A stretch of 64,000 nt of DNA from JAGTRP01 sp035255045 (GCA_035255045.1 DATFAA010000087.1:1-64000); one strand, 5' to 3'. Positions 44,821 through 54,464 are shown, numbered from the stretch's first letter. The notes: generated by a model not told the origin, from the sequence alone. Program-made: numbers and translations.

Positions 44821-47081
44821 CAGGCCAGCAGCCGGTCCGGGGTCAGGGGCAGTTCCCGCAGGCGCTTGCCGGTGGCGTGATAGACGGCATTGGCGATGGC
44901 CGCCGCCGCCCCGACGATGCCGATTTCCCCCAGGCCCTTGGCGCCGATGGGATTCACGTAGGGGTCCGGCTCCTCCACCATCAGCACCTCGATGGGCGGC
45001 ACGTCGGCATTGACCGGCACCAGGTAGTCCGCCAGGTTGGCGTTGGAGAAGGCGCCCCGGTTGCGGTCCAGGCGGGTCTCCTCGGTGAGGGCCATGCCGA
45101 TGCCCCAGACCATGCCCCCCATGAGCTGGCTGCGGGCGGTGGCGGCGTTGAGGATGCGGCCGCCGGCGAAGCAGCCGGTCATGCGGACGAGGCGGACGAT
45201 GCCCAGCTCGGGGTCCACCCGCACCTCGCAGAACTGGGCCCCGAAGGAATTGTAGGAATGGTGGCCGGTGACGTTCTGGCCGCCCTGGGCGGCGGCGCTG
45301 CCGGGCTGGGCCGGCTTGTCGTGGCCCTGCTCGGGCCCGGGGCCGGCGGTGGCTTCGGCACTCACCCGCTCGGCCCCGAGGCGGGTCAGCAGCGCCTGGT
45401 AGGTTTCCCCCGTCGTGCTGCCGCGGCGCACCAGGCGCCCGTCCGCCGCCTCCACCTCCGGGGCCGGCGCCCCGGCCAGCGGCGAGCGGGGATCGCCCAC
45501 CGCCATGGCGACCAGCTTGTCCCGCAGGGCCAGGGCCGCCAGGTGCACCGACGAGCCGGCGCTGGCGACGGTGGCCGAGCCGGCGGACAGGGGGGCCGGC
45601 GGCAGCTTGGTGTCCCCCAGCTCGAAGCGCACCTTCTGGGGCGAGATGCCGAGGGCCCGGGCGGCCACCTGGGACATCACCGTGTAGGTGCCGGTGCCCA
45701 GCTCCTGGGTGCCGCACTGGACCAGGACGGAGCCGTCGGCGGCCATGGTCGCCTTGGCGGCGGAAGGCCGGAAATGGGCCGGATAGGCGGCCGAGGCCAT
45801 GCCGTAGCCCACCAGCCAGCGTCCCTCCCGCTGCCCGCCGACGGCCTTGCCGCGGCGCTGCCAGCCGAAAGCGGCGGCCCCCTCCTGATAGCACTGGCGC
45901 AGGGACTTGCTGGACCAGGGCCGGTCGATGTGCTCGTCCTTCTCGGCGTAGTTGCGCAGTCGCAGGTCGATGGGGTCGATGCCGAGCTGCCAGGCCAGCT
46001 CGTCCATGGCGCATTCCAGGGCGAAGGAGCCGCTGGCGAAGCCGGGGGCCCGGGTGAAGGTGGGGGTGCCGGTGTTGAGGCGCACCAGGCGGTGGCTGAC
46101 CTCGACATTGGGGCAGGAATAGAGGAACTGGGTGATGCTACCGGCGGGCTCGACGAAGTCGTCGGTGACCGAGGTGTGGTTCACGATGTCGTGGCGGATG
46201 GCCGTCAGCCGGCCGTCCCGGGTGGCCCCCAGGTCGACGGTCTGGATGGTCTCGGGCCGGTGGCCGTGGGAGGCGAACATGTGGGGCCGGGTCAGCACCA
46301 GCTTCACCGGCCGCTTCACCTCCCGGGCGGCGAGGACGGCGATGGCGGCATGGGGCCAGCTCTGGCCCTTGCAGCCGAAGCCGCCCCCCAGGAAATGGGA
46401 CACCACCCGCACCTTCTCCTTGTCGATGCCGAAAATCTGGGCGATGGCCTGGCGGTCGCCGGAGACCCCCTGGGTGGCGTCGTACACCGTCACCTTGTCG
46501 CCCTCCCAGACGGCGGTGGTGGCGTGGGGCTCCATGGGGTTGTGGTGCTCGAAGGGGGTCCGGTACACCGCCTGCATCGTCACCTCGGCCGCCTCCAGGC
46601 CGCGGGCGACGCTGCCCCGGCGGGTCGCCGCCGGCAGGCCGATCTGCATCTTCTCGGGCTGGTAGGCGGAGGCCAGCTGGGACTCCATGGCCGTGGCCGG
46701 CGGCTCGCCCCGGTAGCTGGCGCGCATCAGGGAGGCGGCGTAGGTGGCGTGCTCGAAGGTGTCGGCCACCACCACGCCGATGGGCTGGCCGGCGTAATAG
46801 ACCTCCGGCCCCTGCAGGATGGGCACGCTCTGGCCGGCGGGCAGGTACTTGGGCCGGTTGAGCCGGGGCGCGTTCCGGAAGGTGATGACCGCCAGCACCC
46901 CGGGGGCCTGGCGGGCCACCCGGTCGTCGATGGCGGCCACCTGGCCGCGGGCGATGGTGGCCGGCACCAGGACCGCGTGGGCCAGGTTGGGCAGGGGAAT
47001 CTCGGCCGCATAGCGGGCGCCGCCGGTCACCTTGAGGGGGCCGTCGACGCGGGTCAGGGGGTCACCGATGGCATCGCTCAT
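44820..47081 (-). CDS. paoC: Aldehyde oxidase molybdenum-cofactor subunit (PaoC-like)
   Basis: 753-residue large subunit of the xanthine oxidase family. Moco-binding segments GGGFGCKGQSWPHAAIAVLA and the probable catalytic Glu in KGLGEIGIVGAAAAIANA near the C-terminus are both present. Length and subunit organisation (three separate genes) agree with the E. coli periplasmic aldehyde oxidase PaoABC, which oxidises aromatic aldehydes. No signal peptide; such subunits are carried by the Tat signal of the FeS subunit. Follows paoB by 9 bases. Confidence 0.88.
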   Translation of the reverse strand: MSDAIGDPLTRVDGPLKVTGGARYAAEIPLPNLAHAVLVPATIARGQVAAIDDRVARQAPGVLAVITFRNAPRLNRPKYLPAGQSVPILQGPEVYYAGQPIGVVVADTFEHATYAASLMRASYRGEPPATAMESQLASAYQPEKMQIGLPAATRRGSVARGLEAAEVTMQAVYRTPFEHHNPMEPHATTAVWEGDKVTVYDATQGVSGDRQAIAQIFGIDKEKVRVVSHFLGGGFGCKGQSWPHAAIAVLAAREVKRPVKLVLTRPHMFASHGHRPETIQTVDLGATRDGRLTAIRHDIVNHTSVTDDFVEPAGSITQFLYSCPNVEVSHRLVRLNTGTPTFTRAPGFASGSFALECAMDELAWQLGIDPIDLRLRNYAEKDEHIDRPWSSKSLRQCYQEGAAAFGWQRRGKAVGGQREGRWLVGYGMASAAYPAHFRPSAAKATMAADGSVLVQCGTQELGTGTYTVMSQVAARALGISPQKVRFELGDTKLPPAPLSAGSATVASAGSSVHLAALALRDKLVAMAVGDPRSPLAGAPAPEVEAADGRLVRRGSTTGETYQALLTRLGAERVSAEATAGPGPEQGHDKPAQPGSAAAQGGQNVTGHHSYNSFGAQFCEVRVDPELGIVRLVRMTGCFAGGRILNAATARSQLMGGMVWGIGMALTEETRLDRNRGAFSNANLADYLVPVNADVPPIEVLMVEEPDPYVNPIGAKGLGEIGIVGAAAAIANAVYHATGKRLRELPLTPDRLLA

Positions 47082-47090
47082 GGCATTTCC

Positions 47091-48065
47091 TCATGTCGTC
47101 GCCTGGCCCAGGGCCCGCACCAGGGTGCGGCGGGCCAGTTCCACCTTGAAGGCGTTGTCCGGGTGGGGCTGGGCGCCCTCCAGGGCGGCCCCGGCGGCGG
47201 CCGCGAAGACCTCCGGCCCGGGAACCTGGCCCCGCAGCCGGTCCTCGGCGGCCCGCGCCCGCCACGGCTTGGCCCCGACCCCGCCCAGGGCCACCCGGGC
47301 CTCCCGGATGGCGCCGCCGGCCAGGTCGAGGCCGACGGCGGCGGAGACCAGGGCGAATTCGAAGGAGGCCCGGTCGCGAATCTTCAGATAGAGGGAGCGG
47401 CGGGCCGGGCTGGAGGCCGGCAGGTCCACGGCCACGATCATCTCGCCCGGCTGGAGGGCGTTCTCCACCTGGGGCGTATCCCCGGGCAGGCGGTAGAAGT
47501 CGTCCAGGGGCAGGGACCGCTCCCCCCGGGGCCCGCGCAGCCGCAGGCTGGCGTCCAGGGCCACCAGGGCCACCGCCAGGTCCGAGGCATGGGCGGCGAT
47601 GCAGGCGGAACTCACGCCGAGCACGGCGTGGCGGCGGTGGTCGCCGGGGATGGCCGAGCAGCCGCTACCGGGGACGCGCTTGTTGCAGGGGAAGGCGGTG
47701 TCGCGAAAATAGGTGCAGCGGGTGCGCTGCATCAAATTGCCGCCGATGGAGGCCATGTTCCTCAGCTGGGGCGAGGCGCTGGCCAGCAAGGCTTGGGAGA
47801 CCGCGGGATAGCCGTCCACGATGGCCGGGTGGGCGGCCACGTCGGCCATGCGGGCCAGGGCGCCGATGCGCACCCCGGCGGGGGTGGCCTCGATGGCCGC
47901 CAGGGGCAGGCGGTTGATGTCGATGAGGACGGCGGGCTCCTCCACGTCGATCTTCATGAGGTCGAGGAGGTTGGTGCCGCCGGCCACGAAGCGGGCGCCC
48001 CGGTCGGCGCCGGCGGCAATAGCCTCGTCCACCCGGGCCGGGCGCTGGTAGGCGAAGGGGGTCAT
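47091..48065 (-). CDS. paoB: Aldehyde oxidase FAD subunit with extra 4Fe-4S site (PaoB-like)
   Basis: 324 residues. FAD-binding (PCMH) loops FVAGGTNLLDLMKIDVEEP and ASIGGNLMQRTRCTYF; then the Cys-rich insertion TRCTYFRDTAFPCNKRVPGSGC and a later Cys in GVSSACIAAH, which in E. coli PaoB hold a 4Fe-4S cluster not found in ordinary xanthine dehydrogenase FAD subunits. This is the strongest sign that the operon is of the PaoABC type. The ATG at 48065 overlaps the upstream stop (ATGA). Confidence 0.9.
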   Translation of the reverse strand: MTPFAYQRPARVDEAIAAGADRGARFVAGGTNLLDLMKIDVEEPAVLIDINRLPLAAIEATPAGVRIGALARMADVAAHPAIVDGYPAVSQALLASASPQLRNMASIGGNLMQRTRCTYFRDTAFPCNKRVPGSGCSAIPGDHRRHAVLGVSSACIAAHASDLAVALVALDASLRLRGPRGERSLPLDDFYRLPGDTPQVENALQPGEMIVAVDLPASSPARRSLYLKIRDRASFEFALVSAAVGLDLAGGAIREARVALGGVGAKPWRARAAEDRLRGQVPGPEVFAAAAGAALEGAQPHPDNAFKVELARRTLVRALGQATT

Positions 48066-49171
48066 GCCTTCTTCCCTCCCGCCGCCTGGCGGATGGCGGC
48101 GACGATGTTGGGATAGGCGCCGCAGCGGCAGAGGTTGCCGCTCATCCATTCCCGGATCTCGTCGTCGCTGCCGGCATGGCCCTCGTCGATGAGGGCCACC
48201 GCCGCCATGATCTGCCCCGGGGTGCAGTAGCCGCACTGGAAGGCGTCGTGGTCGATGAAGGCGGCCTGGACGGGGTGCAGCTTGCCCTCCCGGGCCAGGC
48301 CTTCGATGGTGGTGATCCGGCGGCCCTCCGCCATGGCGGCCAGGGTCAGGCAGGACTTGATGCGGCGGCCGTCGGCGAGCACCGTGCAGGCGCCGCAGGT
48401 GCCCTGGTCGCAGCCCTTCTTGGTGCCGGTGAGGCCGATGTATTCCCGCAGGGCGTCCAGGAGGGTGACCCGGCTGTCCACCTTGAGGGCATGGTCCACG
48501 CCATTGACCTGCAGGGTAAGGTCCAGGACCTGGGGCGGGCGCGGCGGCGCCGATCCCTGGGGGCTGGCGGCGGAGGTTTCCGCCGGCGCCGGGGCGGGCC
48601 AGGCGGCCGCCGCCAGGGAGGCCACCAGGGCGGTGATCAGGAATTGCCGGCGGGTGAGGCTGGGGCCGATGGGGTCCGGCGGCGCCAGGTCGGCGAAGAC
48701 GGCGGCCAGGACCTCCGGCCGGGCCGGCAGGCCGGCGGGGAAGACGTGCTTCCACTGCACCACGCCGTCGCCGTCGATGACCACCACCGCTCGGCTGCCG
48801 TACACCCCGAAGCGGTGGGCCACGCCGCCGGCCGGGTCGAAGTCCCGCAGCAGGGGGAAGCGCAGCCCGCCTTCGTTCTCCAGGTCGAGGCTGCACCAGG
48901 GGCCGTCCAGGCTGACCCCGAGCAGGCGGGCCCGGGCCGGGGCGAGGCGGGCGGCGGTGTCGTTGAAGAGGGCGAGCTGGGCCGCCTCGGCCGGGTCCCA
49001 GCCCGGGGGCGAGAACACCAGGATCACCGGCTGGCCGCGGAAGTCGCTGAGGCGGATGGGGCCGTCGGCGGCCGGCAGCAGGAAATCCGGCGCCGCCATG
49101 CCCACCTCGGGGACGGGGGCGGCGGGCGCTTCCGCGAAATCGCCGGAAGCGCAGGGCAGGAAGGAAGCCAT
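48062..49171 (-). CDS. paoA: Aldehyde oxidase 2Fe-2S subunit (PaoA-like) fused to an N-terminal peroxiredoxin-like domain
   Basis: 369 residues in three parts. Residues 20-165 form a thioredoxin-fold, AhpC/TSA-like domain, but the peroxidatic Cys is replaced by Glu62 (PPGWDPAEAAQL). Residues 171-197 are a Tat-type signal, SLTRRQFLITALVASLAAAA ending APAPA. Residues 215-369 are the PaoA domain with Cys254/259/262/274 (CDQGTCGAC) and Cys313/316/348/350 (CGYC, CRCG) for two 2Fe-2S clusters. The ATG at 49171 has GGAG seven bases upstream; I see no ATG or GTG start just before the Tat motif, so one fusion polypeptide is predicted. Confidence 0.85.
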   Translation of the reverse strand: MASFLPCASGDFAEAPAAPVPEVGMAAPDFLLPAADGPIRLSDFRGQPVILVFSPPGWDPAEAAQLALFNDTAARLAPARARLLGVSLDGPWCSLDLENEGGLRFPLLRDFDPAGGVAHRFGVYGSRAVVVIDGDGVVQWKHVFPAGLPARPEVLAAVFADLAPPDPIGPSLTRRQFLITALVASLAAAAWPAPAPAETSAASPQGSAPPRPPQVLDLTLQVNGVDHALKVDSRVTLLDALREYIGLTGTKKGCDQGTCGACTVLADGRRIKSCLTLAAMAEGRRITTIEGLAREGKLHPVQAAFIDHDAFQCGYCTPGQIMAAVALIDEGHAGSDDEIREWMSGNLCRCGAYPNIVAAIRQAAGGKKA

Positions 49172-49301
49172 GGCGTCACTCCACAAGAAAGCGTTTCGCC
49201 GACATCTCCTCCCTGGGGCGCAGGATGTTCAGACCGGCAAAGCCGCCGGCTGTTCCGGCCCCGGCCTGAACTCGGCGCCCGGCGGGAGGTCCAGGATTGC
49301 C

Positions 49302-49880
49302 ATGGAAATCGTCGGCATCCTCCTCGCCGCCGGCCGCTCCAGCCGCTTCGGGGCCAACAAGCTGCTCCAGCCCCTGGCCGGCGGGCAGACCGTGGCCGAG
49401 GTCAGCGCCAGCGCCCTGGCCGGGGCCGTGGACCGCTGGCTGGCGGTGGTGGCCACCGATGGGGACCCGGAGCTGGAGCGCCGCCTGGCGGCCCTCGGCG
49501 GCGGCATCGTCCCCTGCCCCGACGCCGCCCGCGGCCTCGGGCACAGCCTCGCCCGGGGCATCGCGGCCGCCCGGGAGGCCGCTGGCTGGATCATAGCCCT
49601 GGCCGACATGCCGGCCGTCCAGGCCGCCACCATCCGCGAGCTGCGGGCAGCCCTCCTGGCCGGCAGCCCCATCGCCGCCCCCTGCCGGGACGGGCGGCGG
49701 GGCAATCCGGTCGGTTTCTCCAGCCGCTTCCTGCCGGACCTCCTGGCCCTGGCGGGGGACCGGGGCGCCCGAGCCATCGTCGAAGCCCACCGGGAATCGG
49801 TGCGCTGGATCGAAACCGCCGACCCGGGCATCTTCCTCGACGTGGACACCCCTGCCGACCTGCGCTCCCTGGCGCGCTGA
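49302..49880 (+). CDS. mocA: Molybdenum cofactor cytidylyltransferase-like protein (MocA family)
   Basis: 192-residue nucleotidyltransferase. N-terminal LLAAGRSSRFGANKLLQPL is the NTP-binding loop, ALADMPAV holds the metal-binding Asp, and GNPVGFSSRFLPDLLAL and DVDTPADL complete the family. MocA makes molybdopterin cytosine dinucleotide, the cofactor of PaoC. The gene is divergent from paoA, which supports that role; MobA-type guanylyl transfer is the alternative. Confidence 0.85.
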   Translation: MEIVGILLAAGRSSRFGANKLLQPLAGGQTVAEVSASALAGAVDRWLAVVATDGDPELERRLAALGGGIVPCPDAARGLGHSLARGIAAAREAAGWIIALADMPAVQAATIRELRAALLAGSPIAAPCRDGRRGNPVGFSSRFLPDLLALAGDRGARAIVEAHRESVRWIETADPGIFLDVDTPADLRSLAR

Positions 49881-49940
49881 CCCCCCCATCTTGGCAGTAG
49901 ACAGGCCGCACGCTGCTGGGCCACTATGCGGGCAAACCGG

Positions 49941-49946
49941 TATAAA
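49941..49946 (+). promoter_or_regulatory. -10 box of the PAS sensor kinase gene
   Basis: TATAAA within the 127-base gap after mocA; the -35 region is poor. It implies transcription starting near 49953 and so rules out the far upstream TTG start of the kinase frame. Confidence 0.35.
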
Positions 49947-50007
49947 AAGCGGAAAAACCGCGCATATTCAACAACCTGTTCCAGACAAGGGCTGGCTACC
50001 GGGCGAC

Positions 50008-52587
50008 GTGACATCCTTTCTACTTGGCAAATTGCGGGGGCGGCGGCCGGGGGGCCCCGCCAACGGTGACGGGGCCGCCAGCCGCCGGCATCTGCTCCTG
50101 CCCTTGTTCCTGCTCGTGGCCGCCATCGCCGGCCTGACGGCCATCGCCATCGACAGCACCGTGGACACCCAGGAGGGCAAGGAACTGGCCCGCCTGCAGG
50201 CCATCGCCGACCTCAAGGCGCGGCAGCTCACCGACTGGCTGGAGGAAAGGTATGGCGAAGCCCGTTTTCTGCGGGACAGCCAGTACTGGGGCGGAATCTG
50301 GCGGCACTGGCGCCAGGACGGCTCCACCGCCAGCCGCGACCTCCTCCTCCACCGCCTCGACGAATTCCGCAGCCAGGACGGTTTCCGGGACGTCATCCTG
50401 CTCGACGAGGACGGCTCTCCCCTGTGGTCGGCCGCCGGCGGACCGCCCGCCGTCGACCCCGCCCTCGCCGCCTTCGCCCGGAAGGCCGGCCGCCGGGCCG
50501 AAGTGGGCCACTTCGGCCCCTACCGGGACCGGGATGGCCGCCTGCACCTGGATTTCGTGGCGCCCTTGGCGGGGGCCGGCAATCCCGCCCCCGTCGTCCT
50601 GCTGCGCACCGACCCGGCGGACTACCTCTCCCGGGATTTCCAGGCCTGGCCGGTGCCCGGCACCAGCGGCGAGATACTCCTGTTCCGGCGGGGTGGCGAC
50701 CAGGTGCTCTATATCAACGAACTGCGCCACCATGGCGATCAGGCCATGACCCTGCGGGCCCCCCTCCAGGCCGGGAAGCTCCTGGCAGCCCGCGTCCTGC
50801 GCGGGGAGGCCCGCATGGACCAGCCGCTGGAAGGGGTGGATTACCGTGGGGTGCCGGTGACCGGGGTGGCGCAACCCATCGCCGGCACGGACTGGTTCCT
50901 GATGGCCAAGCTCGACCAGGAGGAGGTCTCCGCCGAAGCCGTCCGCAGCGCCCAATGGATCGCCCTGGCCGGCCTCCTGGCCCTGGCGGTGGCGGTGGCC
51001 GGCGCCGTCCTCTTCTACCTGCGGCAGCGGCTTGCCGCTTCCCGGGCCGAGCGCGAGAGCCAGGCCGAGAGGCTGCGGGCCCTGCAAATCCTCGACACCA
51101 TCACCGAGAATTCCACCGACCACGTCTTCGTCAAGGATACGGCGGGGCGCTACCTTTTCCTCAATGGAACCACCGCCCGCTTCATGGGCAAGTCGAAGGC
51201 CGAGGTGCTGGGCCGCAGCGACACCGATCTGTTTGGCCCGACCGTCGCCGCCACCATGCTGCGCAGCGACCGCCGGGCAATGTCCGCGAAGCAGCCCTTC
51301 ACCGAGGAGGAGGACATCGCCACGCCCGACGGGACAGCGACCTTCCTGACCACCAAAGGCCCGATGCGCGATGCCGACGGGCGGCTCGCCGGGGTCTTCG
51401 GCATTGCCCACGACATCACCCTGCGCAAGCAGGCGGAAAGCCAAGTGCGCCAGCTCTCCCTGGCGGTAGAGCAGAGCCCGGTGAGCATCGTCATCACCGA
51501 CCTCGACGCCACCATTCAGTACGTAAACCAGGCTTTCGTGGACAAGACCGGGTACAGCCGGCAGGAGGTCGTGGGCCGCAACGTCGGCATGGTCAAGTCC
51601 GGCATGACCCCTGCGGAATGCTATACCGGCCTCTGGGATGCCCTCGCCCTGGGCTCCTCCTGGAAGGGCGAACTGCGCAACCGGCGCAAGAACGGCGAGC
51701 AATATGTGGACCTCACCGTCATCGCCCCCATCCGCCAGGCAGACGGTGGCATCACCAACTACGTCGCGGTGCAGGAAGACATCACCGAGAAAAAGCGCCT
51801 GACCGAGGAATTGGCTCGCCGCGCCCAGGAGCTGCAGGAATCCAACCGTGCCCTGCGGGAGGAAACCGAGATGCGGCGGCAGACAGAAGCCGAGCTGCGA
51901 CGCTCCAATAGCGAACTTGAGCAGATCGCCTACATCACCAGCCACGACCTCCAGGAGCCCCTGCGCACCGTCGCCAGCTTCGTGCAGCTCCTGGCCCAGC
52001 GCAACCAGGAGCGCCTGGACGAGGAGTCGAACCAGTTCATCAGGTTCGCCGTCGATGGCGTCGCCCGCATGCAGGCCATCATCCAGGACATCCTGGAGTA
52101 CTCCCGGGTCGGGGGCGCGGCCGACAGGTCGGTCGAGTTCGCCGACACCTCGGCCGCCTTCGCCGCGGCCATGGCCAACCTCCAGGGCGCCATCGCGGCG
52201 GCCGGGGCCCAGGTCACCAGCGACCCCCTGCCGCCGGTGGCGGTGGCGCCCCAGCGCCTGACACAGCTCTTCCAGAACCTGGTGGGCAACAGCCTCAAGT
52301 TCCGCGGCCCGGAGGCGCCGGTCATCCACGTCTCGGCGGAGCGGGAGGACGGCATGTGGCGCTTCTGCGTCCAGGACAACGGGATCGGCATCGACCCCCG
52401 CTACCACGACAAGATATTCGTCATCTTCCAGCGCCTGCACAGCCGCTCGGAATACCAGGGCACTGGCATCGGCCTCGCCCTCTGCAAGAAGATCGTCGAG
52501 CGCCACGGCGGCCGCATCTGGGTGGAGTCTGCCCCCGGCGCGGGGGCGAGGTTCTGCTTCACCCTGCCCCGGGCCGTGCCCCAGTAG
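50008..52587 (+). CDS. Membrane-bound PAS sensor histidine kinase
   Basis: About 859 residues from the GTG at 50008; the true start is uncertain because no strong Shine-Dalgarno is visible. Layout: membrane helix (about 28-48), a periplasmic Cache-like sensor (about 50-310), second helix (about 313-335), PAS (about 355-480, ending GIAHDITLRKQ), PAS (about 482-605, ending VQEDITEKKR), a coiled coil, HisKA with SHDLQEPLRTV (His646), and a HATPase domain with NLVGNSLKF, DNGIGID and GTGIGLALCKKI. No response regulator is adjacent, so it is an orphan. Confidence 0.88.
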   Translation: MTSFLLGKLRGRRPGGPANGDGAASRRHLLLPLFLLVAAIAGLTAIAIDSTVDTQEGKELARLQAIADLKARQLTDWLEERYGEARFLRDSQYWGGIWRHWRQDGSTASRDLLLHRLDEFRSQDGFRDVILLDEDGSPLWSAAGGPPAVDPALAAFARKAGRRAEVGHFGPYRDRDGRLHLDFVAPLAGAGNPAPVVLLRTDPADYLSRDFQAWPVPGTSGEILLFRRGGDQVLYINELRHHGDQAMTLRAPLQAGKLLAARVLRGEARMDQPLEGVDYRGVPVTGVAQPIAGTDWFLMAKLDQEEVSAEAVRSAQWIALAGLLALAVAVAGAVLFYLRQRLAASRAERESQAERLRALQILDTITENSTDHVFVKDTAGRYLFLNGTTARFMGKSKAEVLGRSDTDLFGPTVAATMLRSDRRAMSAKQPFTEEEDIATPDGTATFLTTKGPMRDADGRLAGVFGIAHDITLRKQAESQVRQLSLAVEQSPVSIVITDLDATIQYVNQAFVDKTGYSRQEVVGRNVGMVKSGMTPAECYTGLWDALALGSSWKGELRNRRKNGEQYVDLTVIAPIRQADGGITNYVAVQEDITEKKRLTEELARRAQELQESNRALREETEMRRQTEAELRRSNSELEQIAYITSHDLQEPLRTVASFVQLLAQRNQERLDEESNQFIRFAVDGVARMQAIIQDILEYSRVGGAADRSVEFADTSAAFAAAMANLQGAIAAAGAQVTSDPLPPVAVAPQRLTQLFQNLVGNSLKFRGPEAPVIHVSAEREDGMWRFCVQDNGIGIDPRYHDKIFVIFQRLHSRSEYQGTGIGLALCKKIVERHGGRIWVESAPGAGARFCFTLPRAVPQ

Positions 52588-52678
52588 GCCCCGGCCAGCC
52601 GGGACGACGGCCGCCGGAACTGGATTGTCCCCGGGCGGTCTGCCAGACTATTGTCATTGCCCTTGCCGGCCCGGAGAC

Positions 52679-54403
52679 ATGCCCGACCGCCCCCTTGCCC
52701 TTCCCCGGCCGCACCGCCTGCTCGCCGCCCTCGCGATGACGATGGCCGGGCTGGCCGCGGCCCAGGACATCGGGCTGCGGGCCCCGAAGGACATCGACGC
52801 CCTCGTCTCCCCCTACCTGCCCACCGAATCCCTGGCCGACCCGGCCGCCCGGGAGCAGGCCCGCCGGCGCCTGGAGAAGAGCCTGCCGGAACTGCTGGCC
52901 ACCGAGGGCTACTTCCGCCCCCGCCTGGATTTCTCCGAGCAGGACGGCATCCTGGTGGTGCGCATCGACCCCGGCCCCCGCACCGTCATCGCCGCCGTGG
53001 ACGTCACCATCGGCGGCAACCTGGAAGACACCGAGCGCCGCGCCCTCATCGCCAGCTGGCCGCTGTCCCCGGGCAAGCCCTTCCGCCAGGCCGACTGGAG
53101 CGCCGCCAAGCAGCAGATCCTCACCTGGCTGCTGGGCATCGGCCATGCCGGCGCCAACCTCACCGACAGCCGGGCCGACATCGACCCGGAAACCGGCCAG
53201 GCCCGCCTGCAGGCCAGCTACGACGCCGGCCCCCCCTACCGCTTCGGGCCCCTGGTGATCGAGGGCCTCAGCCGCTACCCGGCGGAGCTGGTGGAGCGCT
53301 ACAACCGCACGGTGCGCCCCGGCGAGCCCTACCGGGAAGGCCAGCTCATCGCCCTCCAGAACGCCCTGCAAGGCACCCCCTACTTCTCCTCGGTCCAGGT
53401 GGACATCGAGCGGGGCGGCGAACCGGGCCCGGACGGCACGGTGACCGCCCCGGTGCACCTCCTGGTGCAGGAGCGCAAACCCCACCGGGTGGCCCTAGGG
53501 GCGGGCATCAGCTCCAACACCGGCGCCCGGGTGGAAACCAACTACCACACCGCCGACCTCTTCCGGAACGCCTGGGAACTGGACAGCGGCGTGCGGGTGG
53601 AGCAAAAGCGGCAGATCGCCTACGCCGACGTCTTCCTGCCCCCGGACGAGCGCAACTACCGCCACGGCTTCGGCACCCTGGTGGAGCAGACCGACATCCA
53701 GAACCTCGCCACCGAGCGCTTCGCCATCGGCGTCCAGCGCAGCCAGCAGCGGGGCTCGGTGGAGATGCGCCTGTCCCTCAACTGGCAGGAGGAGAAGAAG
53801 CGGCCCGAGGGCGGCATCGCCACCATCGACCGGGCCCTGGTCCCCGACAGCCTGTGGACCTGGCGGCGGGTGGACAGCCTCCTCGACCCTCGCCAGGGCA
53901 TCGTCCTCCAGGCCCGCATCGGCGGCGCTTCCCGGGCCCTCCTCTCGGACCGGGATTTCCTCCGCCTGCACGGCCGCTACCAGCAGTTCATCCCGGTCGG
54001 CCGGCGGGACGTCCTCACCCTGCGGGGGGAAATGGGCCGGACCCTGGCCGAATCCCGCCTCGGCATCCCCCAGGAATACCTGTTCCGGGCCGGCGGCACC
54101 AACTCGGTGCGGGGCTATTCCTACCAGAGCCTGGGGGTCAAGGAAGGCTCGGCCATCGTCGGCGGCCGCTACCTGGCCGTGGCCAGCGCCGAATACACCC
54201 ACTGGCTGGACGAGCGCTGGGGCATCGCCGCCTTCGTCGACGCCGGCGACGCCGCCGACGACATGAAGGGCTTCCGCCCGGCCGTGGGCTACGGCCTCGG
54301 CGCCCGCTGGAAGAGCCCGGCCGGCCCCATCGCCGTGGACCTGGCCTACGGCGATCGCACCGGCAGGTTCCAGCTCCACTTCTCCCTCGCCATCCCGTTC
54401 TAG
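52679..54403 (+). CDS. tamA: Translocation and assembly module outer-membrane protein TamA
   Basis: Omp85-family protein that with TamB helps insert some outer-membrane proteins and supports lipid transport. 574 residues from the ATG at 52679 (GGAG just upstream): Sec signal ending GLAAAQ, POTRA domains (about 25-260), and a C-terminal beta-barrel (about 265-574). The Omp85 signature VRGYSYQSLGVKEGSAIVGG and a final LAIPF are present. tamB is on the same strand but separated by an HD-GYP gene. Confidence 0.92.
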   Translation: MPDRPLALPRPHRLLAALAMTMAGLAAAQDIGLRAPKDIDALVSPYLPTESLADPAAREQARRRLEKSLPELLATEGYFRPRLDFSEQDGILVVRIDPGPRTVIAAVDVTIGGNLEDTERRALIASWPLSPGKPFRQADWSAAKQQILTWLLGIGHAGANLTDSRADIDPETGQARLQASYDAGPPYRFGPLVIEGLSRYPAELVERYNRTVRPGEPYREGQLIALQNALQGTPYFSSVQVDIERGGEPGPDGTVTAPVHLLVQERKPHRVALGAGISSNTGARVETNYHTADLFRNAWELDSGVRVEQKRQIAYADVFLPPDERNYRHGFGTLVEQTDIQNLATERFAIGVQRSQQRGSVEMRLSLNWQEEKKRPEGGIATIDRALVPDSLWTWRRVDSLLDPRQGIVLQARIGGASRALLSDRDFLRLHGRYQQFIPVGRRDVLTLRGEMGRTLAESRLGIPQEYLFRAGGTNSVRGYSYQSLGVKEGSAIVGGRYLAVASAEYTHWLDERWGIAAFVDAGDAADDMKGFRPAVGYGLGARWKSPAGPIAVDLAYGDRTGRFQLHFSLAIPF

Positions 54404-54464
54404 CCCGGCCCCGGGATAAGGGTTCGCCCTTACGGGAAGCGGCGCCCTTTCTTGTCCGGCGCGA

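Noticed and set aside
49891..50007. Upstream TTG start of the PAS sensor kinase
   Set aside because: The added residues are hydrophilic and unlike the family, and a TATAAA -10 box lies inside this stretch.
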